The notes beneath the pieces were generated by a model that was given only the letters and a program-made list of their open reading frames with translations, had not been told where the DNA came from and made no database searches. 64,000 nucleotides of DNA from contig NC_133301.1 in the NCBI RefSeq assembly GCF_005239225.2, positions 8,370,318 through 8,434,317 of the forward strand. The letters are read 5' to 3'. Below, one piece after another: positions 48,906-60,759 of this stretch. The DNA comes from Populus alba. Lineage: Eukaryota > Streptophyta > Magnoliopsida > Malpighiales > Salicaceae. The translations under genes were made by a program, and so were the position numbers. The number at the start of each line of letters is the position of its first letter. The first letter of the stretch is position 1.

Positions 48906-50340
48906 CAAGGTTGCTAATTTTTTTATTAGTTTTGGCGAGCCTCGTTATGTGATGTTTCTATGTACTTTGCGGATTCCTAACTAGTTTTGGATTTCCAATT
49001 ATATATGGGCATATTAATTATTATTTTAAAATATTCAGATTTTTTATTTTTATTTTATTTTCCTTGTCATGTAAGGAGAAAACACAATAAAAAACACATG
49101 TGGCGGTAAAGAGAAGCATTAAAGACAACATTTTTTTCCTTGAAAAGAGAAGAAGATAAATACAAGCCTTATATCATAATTCTATTCTAACTTGGAAACC
49201 AAAGGAGTGACAACAACTTCTCTTTTATTCATATGATTATTGAGCAACATTATAAGATATAAATAAGTCTTGTATCAGATCTATAATGTTTTTTTTTCCT
49301 TCTTCTCTTTCCATGACAGAACAAGACTTAGACTTATAGGCTTTATTTATTTATTTTTTTGTTAGCTACAACCCAATGCTTATTTAGACTTAATTAATAC
49401 TTTTTTTTCAATTAAGATTCAAGGCTTGTTTAGATTAGGGTTTGAGCTTACTAGTAAAGGTTTAGGGTTAGTTTTTGTACGTGAATCAATTCAGTCCATA
49501 AGGGTAGATACATTAGGGTTAATTTCTCAAAACTATTTAAACACATGTAAAGCCTAAAGTTTAACACATTTGATGAATAATACTTTTGAACTCTTCAATT
49601 TAACATGTGAAAGAGATTCTTGCATTCTTTTGTTCTTAAATAAATTGAATCTGACTTATTGAATATTAACTAGTTTTGTGACGTTATTCAACTTCATTCC
49701 AATAGTGTTGGTGTCTTGCAACATGTTTTTATTATGTCACACTCCTATCAAATCTTTTTCGTCTTTTCAAAATTAGATCTTAATCTTGATTATAGGTTAT
49801 GTGATCATGAGGTTGCATCGCAATATTTATTAAAATACGAACAAATATTATATTGATTTCAATGTAATACTACTACTTTTAAAGGTTGTATAAGGTAATG
49901 GGTCTTCATTTACCATTTTTTTTTTTTTAATTAAGAGGTATTGTATATTAGAAAGAAAAAAAGAACAAAAACATTAGCTATTAGAAATGACAAATGAAGA
50001 GGATTTGTTGGTGGATTCAACACCTTTAAAAATTTTTTATGTTTCGGAAGCCTTTGGTTCGTATTTCTCGATGTGAAGAAGTATTTATTAAAAAAAAAAA
50101 ACTATATGTTAAATCTTTTGTTGTTTTAGACCAATTTATTAGATAAAAGACCAGCAATGGTTGGTCATCCTTTAAAAGAGAATATGTTTAGGAAAAATCA
50201 AACAATGATATACAAATAAACAAATTTGATTAAAACGCAATAAAACATGATTTTATTTGTTTGTATAATATGATTATAGGAAAAAAGAAAAAAGAAAAAA
50301 AACCTTGTCTGGTTTGGTGGCTGAGAGTTGTAGAAGAGTC
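48906..50340. mobile_element. Probable 3' flank/LTR of the gypsy remnant, then unassigned sequence
   Basis: The sequence right after the integrase tail (GTTTTGGCGAGCCTCG near 48930 and the leader-like 49060-49330) is where a 3' LTR would lie. No partner LTR was found in the window. The rest is AT-rich without a gene. Confidence 0.3.
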
Positions 50341-50356
50341 AAGCAAAATAAAGGTG

Positions 50357-50697
50357 TTGACCAAGCTTAATTTTGTATAACATGATTATTAATTAATTCT
50401 TAAAAAAAGAAATAAAATAGTTTGAGTAAATTATAAATTGTTTCTTTTAGTCTTGAAATAATATAATTTAAATAGCCCCGTTATTTTTAAGAATTAATTA
50501 ATAATCCTTTGACCATGTTGACCAAGCTTAATTTTGTATAATATGATTATTAATTAATTCTAAAAAAAGAAATAAAATAGTTTGAGTAAATTATAAATTG
50601 TTTCTTTTAGTCTTGAAATAATATAATTTAAATAGCCTTTTTATTTTTAAGAATTAATTAATAATCATTTGACCATGTTGACCAAGCTTAATTTTGT
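50357..50697. repeat. 160-bp tandem repeat, about 2.1 copies
   Basis: TTGACCAAGCTTAATTTTGT starts at 50357, 50518 and 50678. The two full units are almost identical, so the duplication is recent. The second unit begins inside ..GACCATGTTGACCAAG.., so the first border is slightly different. Confidence 0.92.
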
Positions 50698-50699
50698 AG

Positions 50700-51950
50700 T
50701 ATTTGCTTCAAAAAAGTATAGTTTTAAAATTTAGTTTGGTAGGTCAACTCAGGATCCGGCCAATTAAAGACTAGAATTGAGCCGGGTTAAAGAAAAAAAG
50801 AAAAAAAAAATTTGGTTGTGACCTGACTGATACTGTAAGACCCGGTTAAAAACTCGATTGCAATCTATTAATTTTTAATTTTTTTAATTAAAATAATATT
50901 TTTTTTAATTTTTTAAAAATAAAATTTAAACAATCTAATAATCAGGTCAAAAGCCGGTCAAAATTCAAAATCTATCCTTATACTACGCGGAGTCCAAACG
51001 GTTATATGAAAAAAAGTGTTCTTTTCTCATTGATCTTTCCATGTCACCTGCTCATTGTTTTTTTGTTTCTTCTCTTTCTTAAAATAAAATTAAAATCACA
51101 AAAAAAAAAAAAAAAAAAAAGAAATGGAAGGAAAGGACAGGGTTAAATTATAAACGAGTTTAAAAATATAGGAAATAAATATACAGTCATGAAAAGTTGT
51201 CGAGTGATTGATGGATTTTGATCGACAACAGGTACTGAGTTGTCATTAACTCAAATAATTCTTGGCATTTGGCACACCTCCCACGACATAATTAGTACGG
51301 ACCGGGGAGCCGAGTCAAGAAAGCATGTGAGCTTCAATCAATTAATTAAGGTATGTATATCTTTATATTACAAAAATATTTATAATTTTTTTTTATATAT
51401 TTTTACTTGAATTTAATATTGTTTAAATATTTTTAAATTAATTTAATGATATACTGACATTAAAATTAATTTTTTAAAAATAAAAAAATAATATTTTAAT
51501 ATATTTTCAAGCATAACACATTTAAAAAAATAATTATTATTATATTTTTAAACATAACGTAATAAGTAGTATTGTGTTTTAAACAAAGGTTTGGTTAAAT
51601 CTTGATTTTTTTTTATTTTAAATTATTTTAATGTGTTAATATTAAAAATAATTTTTAAAAAATAAAAAATATATAATTTTAAATATATTTTTAAAAATAG
51701 TTATTATTAAATTCTTAATTACTCTGGTAATTATAAAGCAGGAATCTTTCTAGAACCTAGTGCAATAAACTAGACTTTTCCTTCCTTTCCTGGTGTGTGT
51801 TATAGCTTTTGAGAATAATCTTCGCACGTCAAATATATTTTTTAAAAATAATCTTTACTTAAAAACACAAAATTAATTTCTTAGCTTTCTGCTGGTCTTC
51901 ACGGTCTGGTAAGTAACCCAAACGGTTTTCTTGTGAATCCAATCCAATTT
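50700..51950. other. AT-rich upstream region of the PFK gene
   Basis: Includes a poly-A tract (about 51100-51120) and, at about 51400-51700, two AT-rich MITE-like segments in inverse sense to the one at 25122. No gene. The proximal 150 bases should hold the PFK promoter. Confidence 0.35.
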
Positions 51951-51951
51951 C

Positions 51952-51961
51952 TATATAAATA
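51952..51961 (+). promoter_or_regulatory. TATA box of the PFK3-like gene
   Basis: TATATAAATA, 487 bases before the ATG and about 30 bases before the purine-rich GAAAAGAAGAACAG leader start. Confidence 0.5.
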
Positions 51962-51990
51962 ATTTATTACCAGAAAAGAAGAACAGTCCG

Positions 51991-51992
<2 letters not shown>

Positions 51993-52024
<32 letters not shown>
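51993..52024. repeat. (GA)n repeat in the PFK leader
   Basis: Sixteen GA units just downstream of the TATA box. GA/CT runs in plant 5' leaders often bind GAGA-type factors; that role here is inference. Confidence 0.85.
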
Positions 52025-52026
<2 letters not shown>

Positions 52027-52368
52027 AAAACCACTGCTGCAAGTGGAAAAGTAATTAGTCGGTTGCCACCTGTTTGTTTTAGTTTCGGTTCAAAAACCAG
52101 CAGCACGAAGAGTCCACAAAAAAAAAAAAAAAAAATCCTTGGTCCTCCTTGTGCGGAGTACACCTTCCTCAGGTATACAAGGGTCAACGTTGTCTGTGTG
52201 CTACAGCGGTGTCTCTCGAACCCTAAACCTCTATATTTGTTAACTGGTTTAGTGCTTGGCTTTCTGTCTTTTTTTGGATTCTATATATTCTCTCGCTCCT
52301 AAATCATCATCTTTCACTTGAAATTCGCCAGGAAGTTCTCTTCGCTTCGTTTCTACTGCTTCCCTTCC

Positions 52369-52436
52369 CTTTCGATCTTCATCAACTTGTACATCTTTCG
52401 ATCTTCATCAACTTGTCCATCTTTCGATATTCATCT
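52369..52436 (+). repeat. 26-bp tandem repeat in the 5'UTR, ending next to the PFK start codon
   Basis: CTTTCGATCTTCATCAACTT begins at 52369 and 52395, and a shorter third copy (CTTTCGATATTCATC) at 52421, directly before the ATG at 52439. None of the copies contains an ATG. Confidence 0.9.
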
Positions 52437-52438
52437 CC

Positions 52439-52889
52439 ATGGAATCAAATGGTATCTCCGAGCAGAAGATCGTCACCGGTGATTCTGGTTACATTCTTCA
52501 AGACGTTCCTCACTTATCCGATTACATTCCTGATCTCCCGGTATGCTTTTTTTTTTTTTTTTCCCCGTCAAATTGATTGATTGATTGATTATTCTATTAA
52601 AAGCAATAAATGATAAAAAAAAAATTAAATTTATTTGGGTGGTGGTGCAGACTTATTCCAATCCTCTACAAGACAATCCTGCTTACGCCGTTGTCAAGTA
52701 ATTTAATTTATCTCTTCTTTTTTCTTTTCTTTTTTTCTTTCTGGAACTTCCCCTTTTAGAATAGAGGGGTTAATGGCCTTGAGCAATAATAATTAATTTC
52801 ACCTGAGTGATTTTTTATATATATATATTTTACAGGCAGTATTTTGTCCACGTCGATGACTCTGTTCCACAAAAGGTAAGCAATCCTCT

Positions 52890-52928
<39 letters not shown>

Positions 52929-55900
52929 TTACATTCTAGATAGTCTAGACTAAGACCAAACGAGATTTCATTAGTTAGAATGGAAAAATTCAAAGGTTTC
53001 TCGAGTTAAATGTATGGTCTGTAGTTGACGATTTTGATACTTTAATGAACATACTTGTAATGTTAATACTGTCTTCCCATCTCTCATAGATTGTGGTTCA
53101 CAAGGATAGCCCCAGAGGGATACATTTCCGCCGTGCCGGACCCCGTCAAAAGGTATGTTTTCATAGCCATCAAGCTTGTTGAACGTTTTTGTTAAAAAAA
53201 AATTACGTGCTTCTGCATTTACACGTTTCTTGGATATCTCAGATCTATTTTGAGCCAGATGAAGTTCGTGCTTGCATTGTCACATGTGGGGGTCTCTGCC
53301 CGGGACTCAATACCGTTATTAGAGAAATAGTGTACAGCTTGTACCATATGTATGGCGTGACTAGAGTGCTGGGGATAGATGTGAGTAATTGTTGAAGATC
53401 TGCTCCACTGTATTCCTTTTCTGCCCGTGTCTTCTTATCTCTCTTCTTCTTGTTTTTCGTTCTAGAAATGTTTTTTTCCTGTTTTTTACTCGTGAAACTG
53501 CAATTTTAGTTTTAGTGATTTCACATGAACATATGTTAAACTTAATTATGCACCCTGATAAAAAAAACAAATGTCGAACATATCTTGACTGGAAACGGAA
53601 AAGAATATACTGTCTGACCTGAACCTACATGCTGCCTTTCCCTGGTTCATTAGACTGGCTAAACTATAGTTGTAATCTCATTGTAATTTTAAGGTTTTGG
53701 GATTTTGTTTTCCTCTATTTTTTTAGTTTTATCTTTATTGTTTGTGAACAACAGTATTGCGGTTCCATCAAGTGAGTAAGCTGATTAAATGCTCTTTTCT
53801 CCCTACATAACCACTGGATAATAACTGACAAGGTAATGGAATCTACAGGGTGGTTACAGGGGTTTTTATGCTCGAAACACGATTCCTCTGACACCTAAGG
53901 TTGTGAATGACATTCATAAACGTGGTGGAACCATCCTTGGGACATCACGAGGTGGCCATGATACTTCAAAAATTGTCCACAGCATTCAGGATCGGGGCAT
54001 TAATCAGGTGAGTGGAAGATATAACTTGCTAGCCAGTTTCTCTCAAGTCAGAAGTTATTCACCATTCCAAAGAGCAAATATTTATCTGTATTTTTCTTGG
54101 CAACCAGGTTTACATTATTGGAGGAGATGGAACTCAGAAAGGGGCATCGGTGATTTTTGAGGTAATATGCTTTTTTACAAATTCAGAACTGGGCTTTAGT
54201 GGCATCTGGACATTGATGCATAAAAGTGCTCTATAGTCTACAGCTTTGTTTCTTTTACGGATCTTGTTGATCATAATTTGGAGTGAAATAAAAGAGAAAA
54301 GAGAGGAATGAAAGGCATGTGCAGAGTTATAAAAGATAAATTTTAACAAAACAAAATATGCAATGGTATCTAAATAAGGAAAATTTGGTAGGGGACTATC
54401 ATCAACCATGTTTAAAATTGCTTGATTGAAACTATAGTTGATTCCCGCATCTTTTCTTTCCATAAATTTTAACTCTTCAATCTTGCAGGAAATTAGAAGG
54501 CGGGGTCTCAAAGTCGTAGTTGCTGGAATTCCCAAAACCATTGATAATGACATTCCGGTACTTTTTATGGATATTCTTATTTATATGATGTATCATATAC
54601 CACAAAGCTGCAATACAACACCCATTATAATTCAACATTAACACATTTTAATATTGTTTTACATGAGGTAGGTTATTGACAGGTCCTTTGGCTTTGACAC
54701 TGCTGTTGAGGAGGCTCAACGTGCTATTAATGCAGCACATGTTGAGGCTGAAAGTGTCGAGAATGGTATTGGTCTTGTGAAGTTGATGGGTCGTTACAGT
54801 GGTATGCTTTCAAATCATATCCTGAAATCTTATTTAATATTACTTCCAGTCTTAATTAATGTGTATAATCAATCTCGAATTACTTAGTAGATTACAAAGA
54901 GGTCTACAACACTGCATTATTGACTCAATTTCTTGCAGGAAATGAAAAGGGGAAATTCTAGCTCTTATGATTGGATTTATAATTCTTTTCAACATTAAGC
55001 TCATTAAATATCTGAACCAAACAATAAAGGAAACAGACACATAAAAACATAGAGTAGCTATCTCATAAAAATTGATCTATTAAAATCGATAGATATATTT
55101 TACTTGACTTGGAATGTTCGACAAGGGTAAGTAGGCACCAAAATCACAAAATTAGATATATTTTTTTTAGTGATAAAACAAAAAAGAAAACTTAAAAAGC
55201 CAACGGGAATAGGAAAACATGCTAAAATAGTTAATAGTGTAAATAACAAACATTATTAACATTATGACAAACTGTCCACCAGGTTGAAGAAAATATTATA
55301 GAAACACCTTTCTACTAGAAACACTTCATTTATACCTAAATTATCCATAGAAGATCTAAATTTATCTTTTGCATATACATAGCTATTTTATTACTCTAAT
55401 AATATGATTTCAGGATTAGTTAACAAGAAAGATTGTGTGGAAAAATTAAATAGTCTATTGAGGTAAAATCCAATGATTTCTTTTCAGCTAAATAATTCAT
55501 TATTTTTCTTTTGTATCTATATTCGATGTGTTTAAAGAAAACCCATTAAGCCTCGCACATATATTTGCAAAACATTTGGGGTAGCAAACGATCTAAAAAG
55601 TTATATTTGCAGGACTTAATTAACTTCCTAATGTTACCCTTCTAGTTTTCAAAAAGCTCCAATGTTATCCCAATCCATTGAAAAGCCTATTTTTTAAATT
55701 TGATTTTTGAGATTTTGAAGTGTTTTTAACTGTTTTGGTGAGATACTATGACATGCATGGTATTGCGAGGAAAGTATGAGAGAATAGTAAGGGGGAAAAA
55801 AAAAATTAAACAGTGAGCCTTATGTTAGTTATCTAGGAGCAAAGGGCAAAACTGAAACTAAAAAAAAAATTAGGGTTAATGTTGGCAAATTTTAAAATTA

Positions 55901-58071
55901 TGGGGTGAAAATGAATTTTCATAAATCTATTAGGCAAAAATATAGTTTACTCAAAAATTAATTAAGCCCATGTACTGGATATGCATTTTTCTTGTCAATG
56001 CAGGGCATCATTTTTTATTATTATTTCAATACATTAATGCAGGTTATCATGGCTCTTAAAGTACTCTCCTAGATACTACCTCTAGTGAGTGTTATGACCA
56101 TTTTGTTGCTTTGCTGCATTTGAAATGCGTATTTGTCCTACTGTTGGACTTCCCATTCTATTATTTGTGTTTCAAGCTTCTGCTTTAACTTTACCTTGTC
56201 CTTTCTTTCATTGAAGCAAGGCTGTTATGGTTTTTCAAAAAAATTTTTTTTCCCTTTTATTAATCAAATTGAATTTGACATGCAGGGTTTATTGCTATGT
56301 ATGCTACTCTTGCAAGCCGAGATGTGGATTGTTGCTTGATTCCAGAGTCCCCTTTTTATTTAGATGGGAAAGGTGGACTTTATGAATACATAGAGAAACA
56401 ACTGAAAGAAAATGGGCACATGGTTATTGTGATAGCTGAAGGTGCAGGCCAGGAGCTGCTCTCTGAAAGCATGCAACAAGATGCTTCAGGAAATAAGCTT
56501 CTTCAAGATGTTGGGCTGTGGATATCACAGGGGATCAAGGTTCTGAATCTAACTCAAACTGTTCTCCCTTGAGAATTATATATTATCCCAGGAACATGTC
56601 ATACCATACAGGGACTCAAAACTCCCTTTTTCAATCAATTCATATTCAACATCAAAAGAGACTTGTATTCTGCTAAATTATTTCCTTTCTTTTCTTTACT
56701 GCAGGACTATTTTTCGAAGCAGAAGATGACTATAAACCTCAAATATATAGGTTAGAATTACACATTTTAAGAGATGTTTTTGTTTTATAATTAAGCTTTT
56801 TGGCTTACAAGGCTTGTTATTGACTATCATAATGAAATCCTGTAATTTGTTTCTCCTGGCAGATCCTACATATATGATCCGTGCCGTACCAGGCAATGCA
56901 TCTGACAATGTTTACTGCACGCTTCTGGCTCAAAGTGTTGTGCATGGAGCGATGGCTGGTTATACAGGCTTCACTAGTGGTCTTGTTAATGGCAGACAAA
57001 CATACATACCCTTCTATGTGAGTTACTCTCTTGCTTATGATAGAACTGCTTCTTCTTCTTTTCCCTTCAGAATAGTAGCACTTGAATTGACAGGATCATT
57101 CTTGTTTGTCTAGAGAGAATCAAAGGCATTATGTTAGAGAGTTAAATATAAAACAAATTACACCTAATGGCTTAAGTTTTTTAGTTGAGATGGTTTTTTA
57201 ACACTTAAATTGAGGGATCATTCTTGTTTGTCTAGAGAGTATCAAAGCCAATATGGTCAAGTGGTCACTAGTTTAATTCTTACCATTTCCATTCTTCTAA
57301 TCAAACGAGAAAATTTCACTTATACTTTTAAGTTGAGATGGTTCTTTGACAAATTAAAATTATGAAATTTTGAGAGTTCTTTCTTATATGGCACTGATGT
57401 CCTTTTGGTGCTCACATTTTACATCTGCTCTTTGTGACCGCTCCCTCTCCCTATGTCTTTAGCTTCGTTTTCTTCTTCTGTATGTATGTGTTTATTGCTG
57501 TATCTTTTCTAGTTATCTTTTACGTGCATTTACAAGCTGGGAATTTTACTTTGTACTCTTCTTTCTTTCTTTTACTTTTTTCTAGAGAAAACAAGCATTT
57601 TAAACATATCTAATTTGTTCCATGCGATCCCTCATCAAATAACTATTGTAATGTGGTATCTTTTCAAGTTTACTGTGCTTATTACCATATCTATTTTGGT
57701 TGAGATACACAAGGTTGCAGGTCTCAATAACATATAATTCATTTCACAATCCACATAACATGTCGATACGTTGAGCGTTAAAATTGTGTTACTTTCTTAT
57801 GTGAGATGTGCAAGTTCCATGACACTGGGAATAATGTATGTTTGGTGTTGGCCTGCAGCGGATCAATGAAAAACAGCACAAGGTGGTTATAACAGATAGG
57901 ATGTGGGCTAGGCTCTTATCGTCAACAAATCAGCCCAGCTTTATTACTAATAAAGAGGTGATCGAAGATAGAAAGGAGCACATATCTGGAGAAGAGAAAA
58001 ACGCTGAAAACCCTAATGATGAAAATTGTGCAGATGTAGCTCCAGAGAACGTAAACGACAGCATTCCGTGA
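52439..58071 (+). CDS. PFK3: ATP-dependent 6-phosphofructokinase, PFK3-like (13 exons, 489 codons)
   Basis: Exons: 52439-52540, 52651-52697, 52836-52875, 53090-53152, 53243-53380, 53849-54007, 54108-54161, 54489-54557, 54672-54801, 56286-56539, 56705-56750, 56863-57017, 57859-58071 (TGA). All borders are GT-AG and phases close to 489 codons, the length I recall for Arabidopsis PFK3. It phosphorylates fructose 6-phosphate in glycolysis. Motifs: [16 protein letters not shown] (nucleotide loop), [12 protein letters not shown] (GGDG rather than GGDD, expected for ATP rather than pyrophosphate use), [12 protein letters not shown] (catalytic Asp), [31 protein letters not shown] and [12 protein letters not shown]. 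There is no transit peptide, consistent with the cytosolic clade. The last exon ends in an acidic Asn/Glu-rich tail. Intron 9 (1484 bp) is by far the longest. Confidence 0.95.
52893..52925. repeat. (TA)n microsatellite in PFK intron 3
   Basis: TA run starting 18 bases after the exon-3 donor. Confidence 0.85.
54802..56285 (+). other. Long PFK intron 9
   Basis: 1484 bp between a split Gly codon (G|GG). The interior (about 55090-55950) is AT-rich and unlike the short introns around it, so it may contain an old insertion; I could not define ends. Confidence 0.4.
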
Positions 58072-58330
58072 TCCCGATTAAAACCCTAATGATCAATATT
58101 ATTGCCTAGCCTACGGTTGTGTACTCTCCTTGTGTTCCTACACGCTTTTAGCTCTGCTGCATTAGTCGTCTTCCAAGGTCAATTTCTGCCCTCGTTTTAT
58201 GCAAGTGTATTAGGTAAAGGTAGTGATTCTGCCCGTAGAAAAATAATTTATACCTGTGAGTGACACGGGAAGAGTTAGCTAGTGCTGAACTGCGGATTGC
58301 ATGTCTGGCATGTATTTTAAGCATTTATTC
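58072..58330 (+). other. Probable 3'UTR of the PFK3-like gene
   Basis: T-rich sequence after the TGA without reading frames. The transcript end cannot be fixed from sequence alone. Confidence 0.35.
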
Positions 58331-58439
58331 ACTGTAGTCTATGCCCTCCATTCTTTTTATGGATGGATATGAGCATCATTGATTTCCATTAATATGAATT
58401 CCCTTGTGAATTTTATGAAATTCAATCCCCACTACCCCC

Positions 58440-60740
58440 TGAAAATGGGAAGCAAAATCATGCTGGAAGGCCTTGCTGAATGTTTAGGTGCATGTGTGAT
58501 GGATAATATGGTCCTACCCACAAAGTAAGAAATCGAAAGACATCTGTGATGGTCGTCACTACCTTCGATGCATAAAAAAGAGGGGAAAATTCTCCGGTTT
58601 TGCTAACATTGACGTTATGAAATTAGAGGATTAGCTTTAGAACTTGCAGGTGATGGTGATGAACCAGTGCAAGAACATCGACCACCGGATATTTAAGCCG
58701 ATGACAAGGTGTAATTTCCGATAGAGAAGAGTCATGGTCTCCCCCTTCACGTTCTTTTATCGTCGCAACCAGGTCTACTCGGCCAGGCTGTATGCTGCCG
58801 CCCTCCGAACAAAGTTTATGATTATTAGCATTCTAGAAACGACGGTTCCATGGTTGTTCTATAAAACGGAATAAATATTGACTACCTGTAGGCTGTAGCA
58901 TCATCTAACTTTGAATTCTATCTGTGGAAAGATTCATTAAAAAAAAAAAAAAGAACACTCGGTCATTTTCTCCTCGCCTTTTATTTAATAGTTTTGTACA
59001 TCCATGTGCTCTTTGACGTTAAAAGACTCCTATTTCTTGTTTTATTTCAACTCTGTGGATTATATTTTTCTCATGTTATATCTGTTGCCCTAACCCGTTG
59101 AATAATGCCACCTCCTCAGAATATGGAATGTTTCCTTGATGTATTTTTATTTTTTTTACAAGTCCTCATATTTCACAATAATTACAATCCAGTCCTTGAT
59201 TATTATTTTTCCTGTAACATGTCACTGTAAACTTAGTCAAAATTGGTCAAACAATTTATTAAATGTGTTCATAGACAAAGATAAGAGTTGAGCGGACTTA
59301 AATGGGTATTACTCATTTAAAAAATAATTTTTTTATTTCCTGAAATTATCATATATCTACTATCATTAATTTCTTTATAAAAATAATTAAGAATCAACAT
59401 AAAAAATTTGAGACAAATTACAAGAAATTAAATAAAGAAATAAAGGAAAAATATTCTCATAATAGTTACATGATTAGTCAGTGCTCGAGTGCTATCGTGG
59501 GGAACTTCTTAGCAATGTTATTAAACATTGTCAAGCATGAACATTGTGACACATCAACCAAGCCTCTTGACTAATTGAGTTTTGGATTGATCGGAGTTAA
59601 CCTCTTACTTAAATCATCACCACTTGAAGAACCTTACTTTTTAAATTTTATTTTTATTTAATTAAATAATTATAAAAATAGACATTTGTTGTTACTTTTT
59701 AAAGCATACATTTTAAATAGAAAAATATTTTTTCTTATTCATGTACTTTTTTTCTTTTGACAAAAACATGTGTTTTTTAGTAGCATTGTTTTTCTTCTTA
59801 AGCAAAAGCTTATTATAATCATGTAAGCAAGCTTTAATCAAAATATTAAAAACAATCATGGATCGATCATCTTTCTTAAAATATCTTTAAAAAACCAGTA
59901 CAATAAATTTCAAAAACATTATATATATAAAAAAAATTACAATTAATAAAAATAATATTTTATTCTCATTCAATATTAGTAAGAAAATTATATAAAAATT
60001 TTGCATATCAGGCTAATACATAATTATCCATAATAAAAATGATAACATCATCATAAAAAAAAAATCCTAATCTTCTTAAAAATAATATCTTAATGTTTTG
60101 TTAGGAACACATTTTTTGAATTAAAGCCATGATAATTAAAATAAAATTTTGTTAAAAATTTCTTTAATCTAAACTCTATTTTTTTTTTATTAACGTGTCT
60201 ATCCAAGCATGTTGCTTAATTGTAAGCACTATTTTTTAAAAATATAAACCTTTAATGTTCTCAAAAGCATGTTTAAAAAAAATTAAAATCAAGTAAAAAT
60301 CTATTAAAAATTTAAAAAACAAAAATTTTATTTTCATCAAATATTAGGTGCATAATAATTAAAAAAGAAGCTGTTCACATTCCCATGAAGATCTACAATT
60401 TCATTTAGGAACCATTGTAAAAATAAATAATAATTTAAATATCATGTTAAGCATTTATTTTATAGTTTATTTTAATTAAAAAAATGAAAAAAAAATTCAT
60501 AGAAAGGAGTCAGATATGTAGACCAAAGAGATGACCAAAATTCATGTGCAACTAGCCAAATAAAAGGAAGGCAATAAAAAGAAGGCTCGTGCTTATGGCC
60601 TTCCTTTTTTCTTTTGTCATCAGGCCAGGCAAAAGTTTTTTCAACGTACAAACGAATGCTAAGGAGAAATAATTGGAACCGAGTCATTTGTTCAAATTGA
60701 TAATTTAAATAATATAATTAAATAATAATAATAATAATAA
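58440..60740. other. AT-rich intergenic sequence
   Basis: No supportable gene. The block at about 59850-60310 resembles the AT-rich MITE/LTR-like filler elsewhere in the window. Confidence 0.3.
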
Positions 60741-60759
60741 TAAATAAACAAAAAAAAAA

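Noticed and set aside
54134..54553. 139-codon minus frame
   Set aside because: Falls across PFK intron 8 and antisense to exon 8; no domain and an implausible position.
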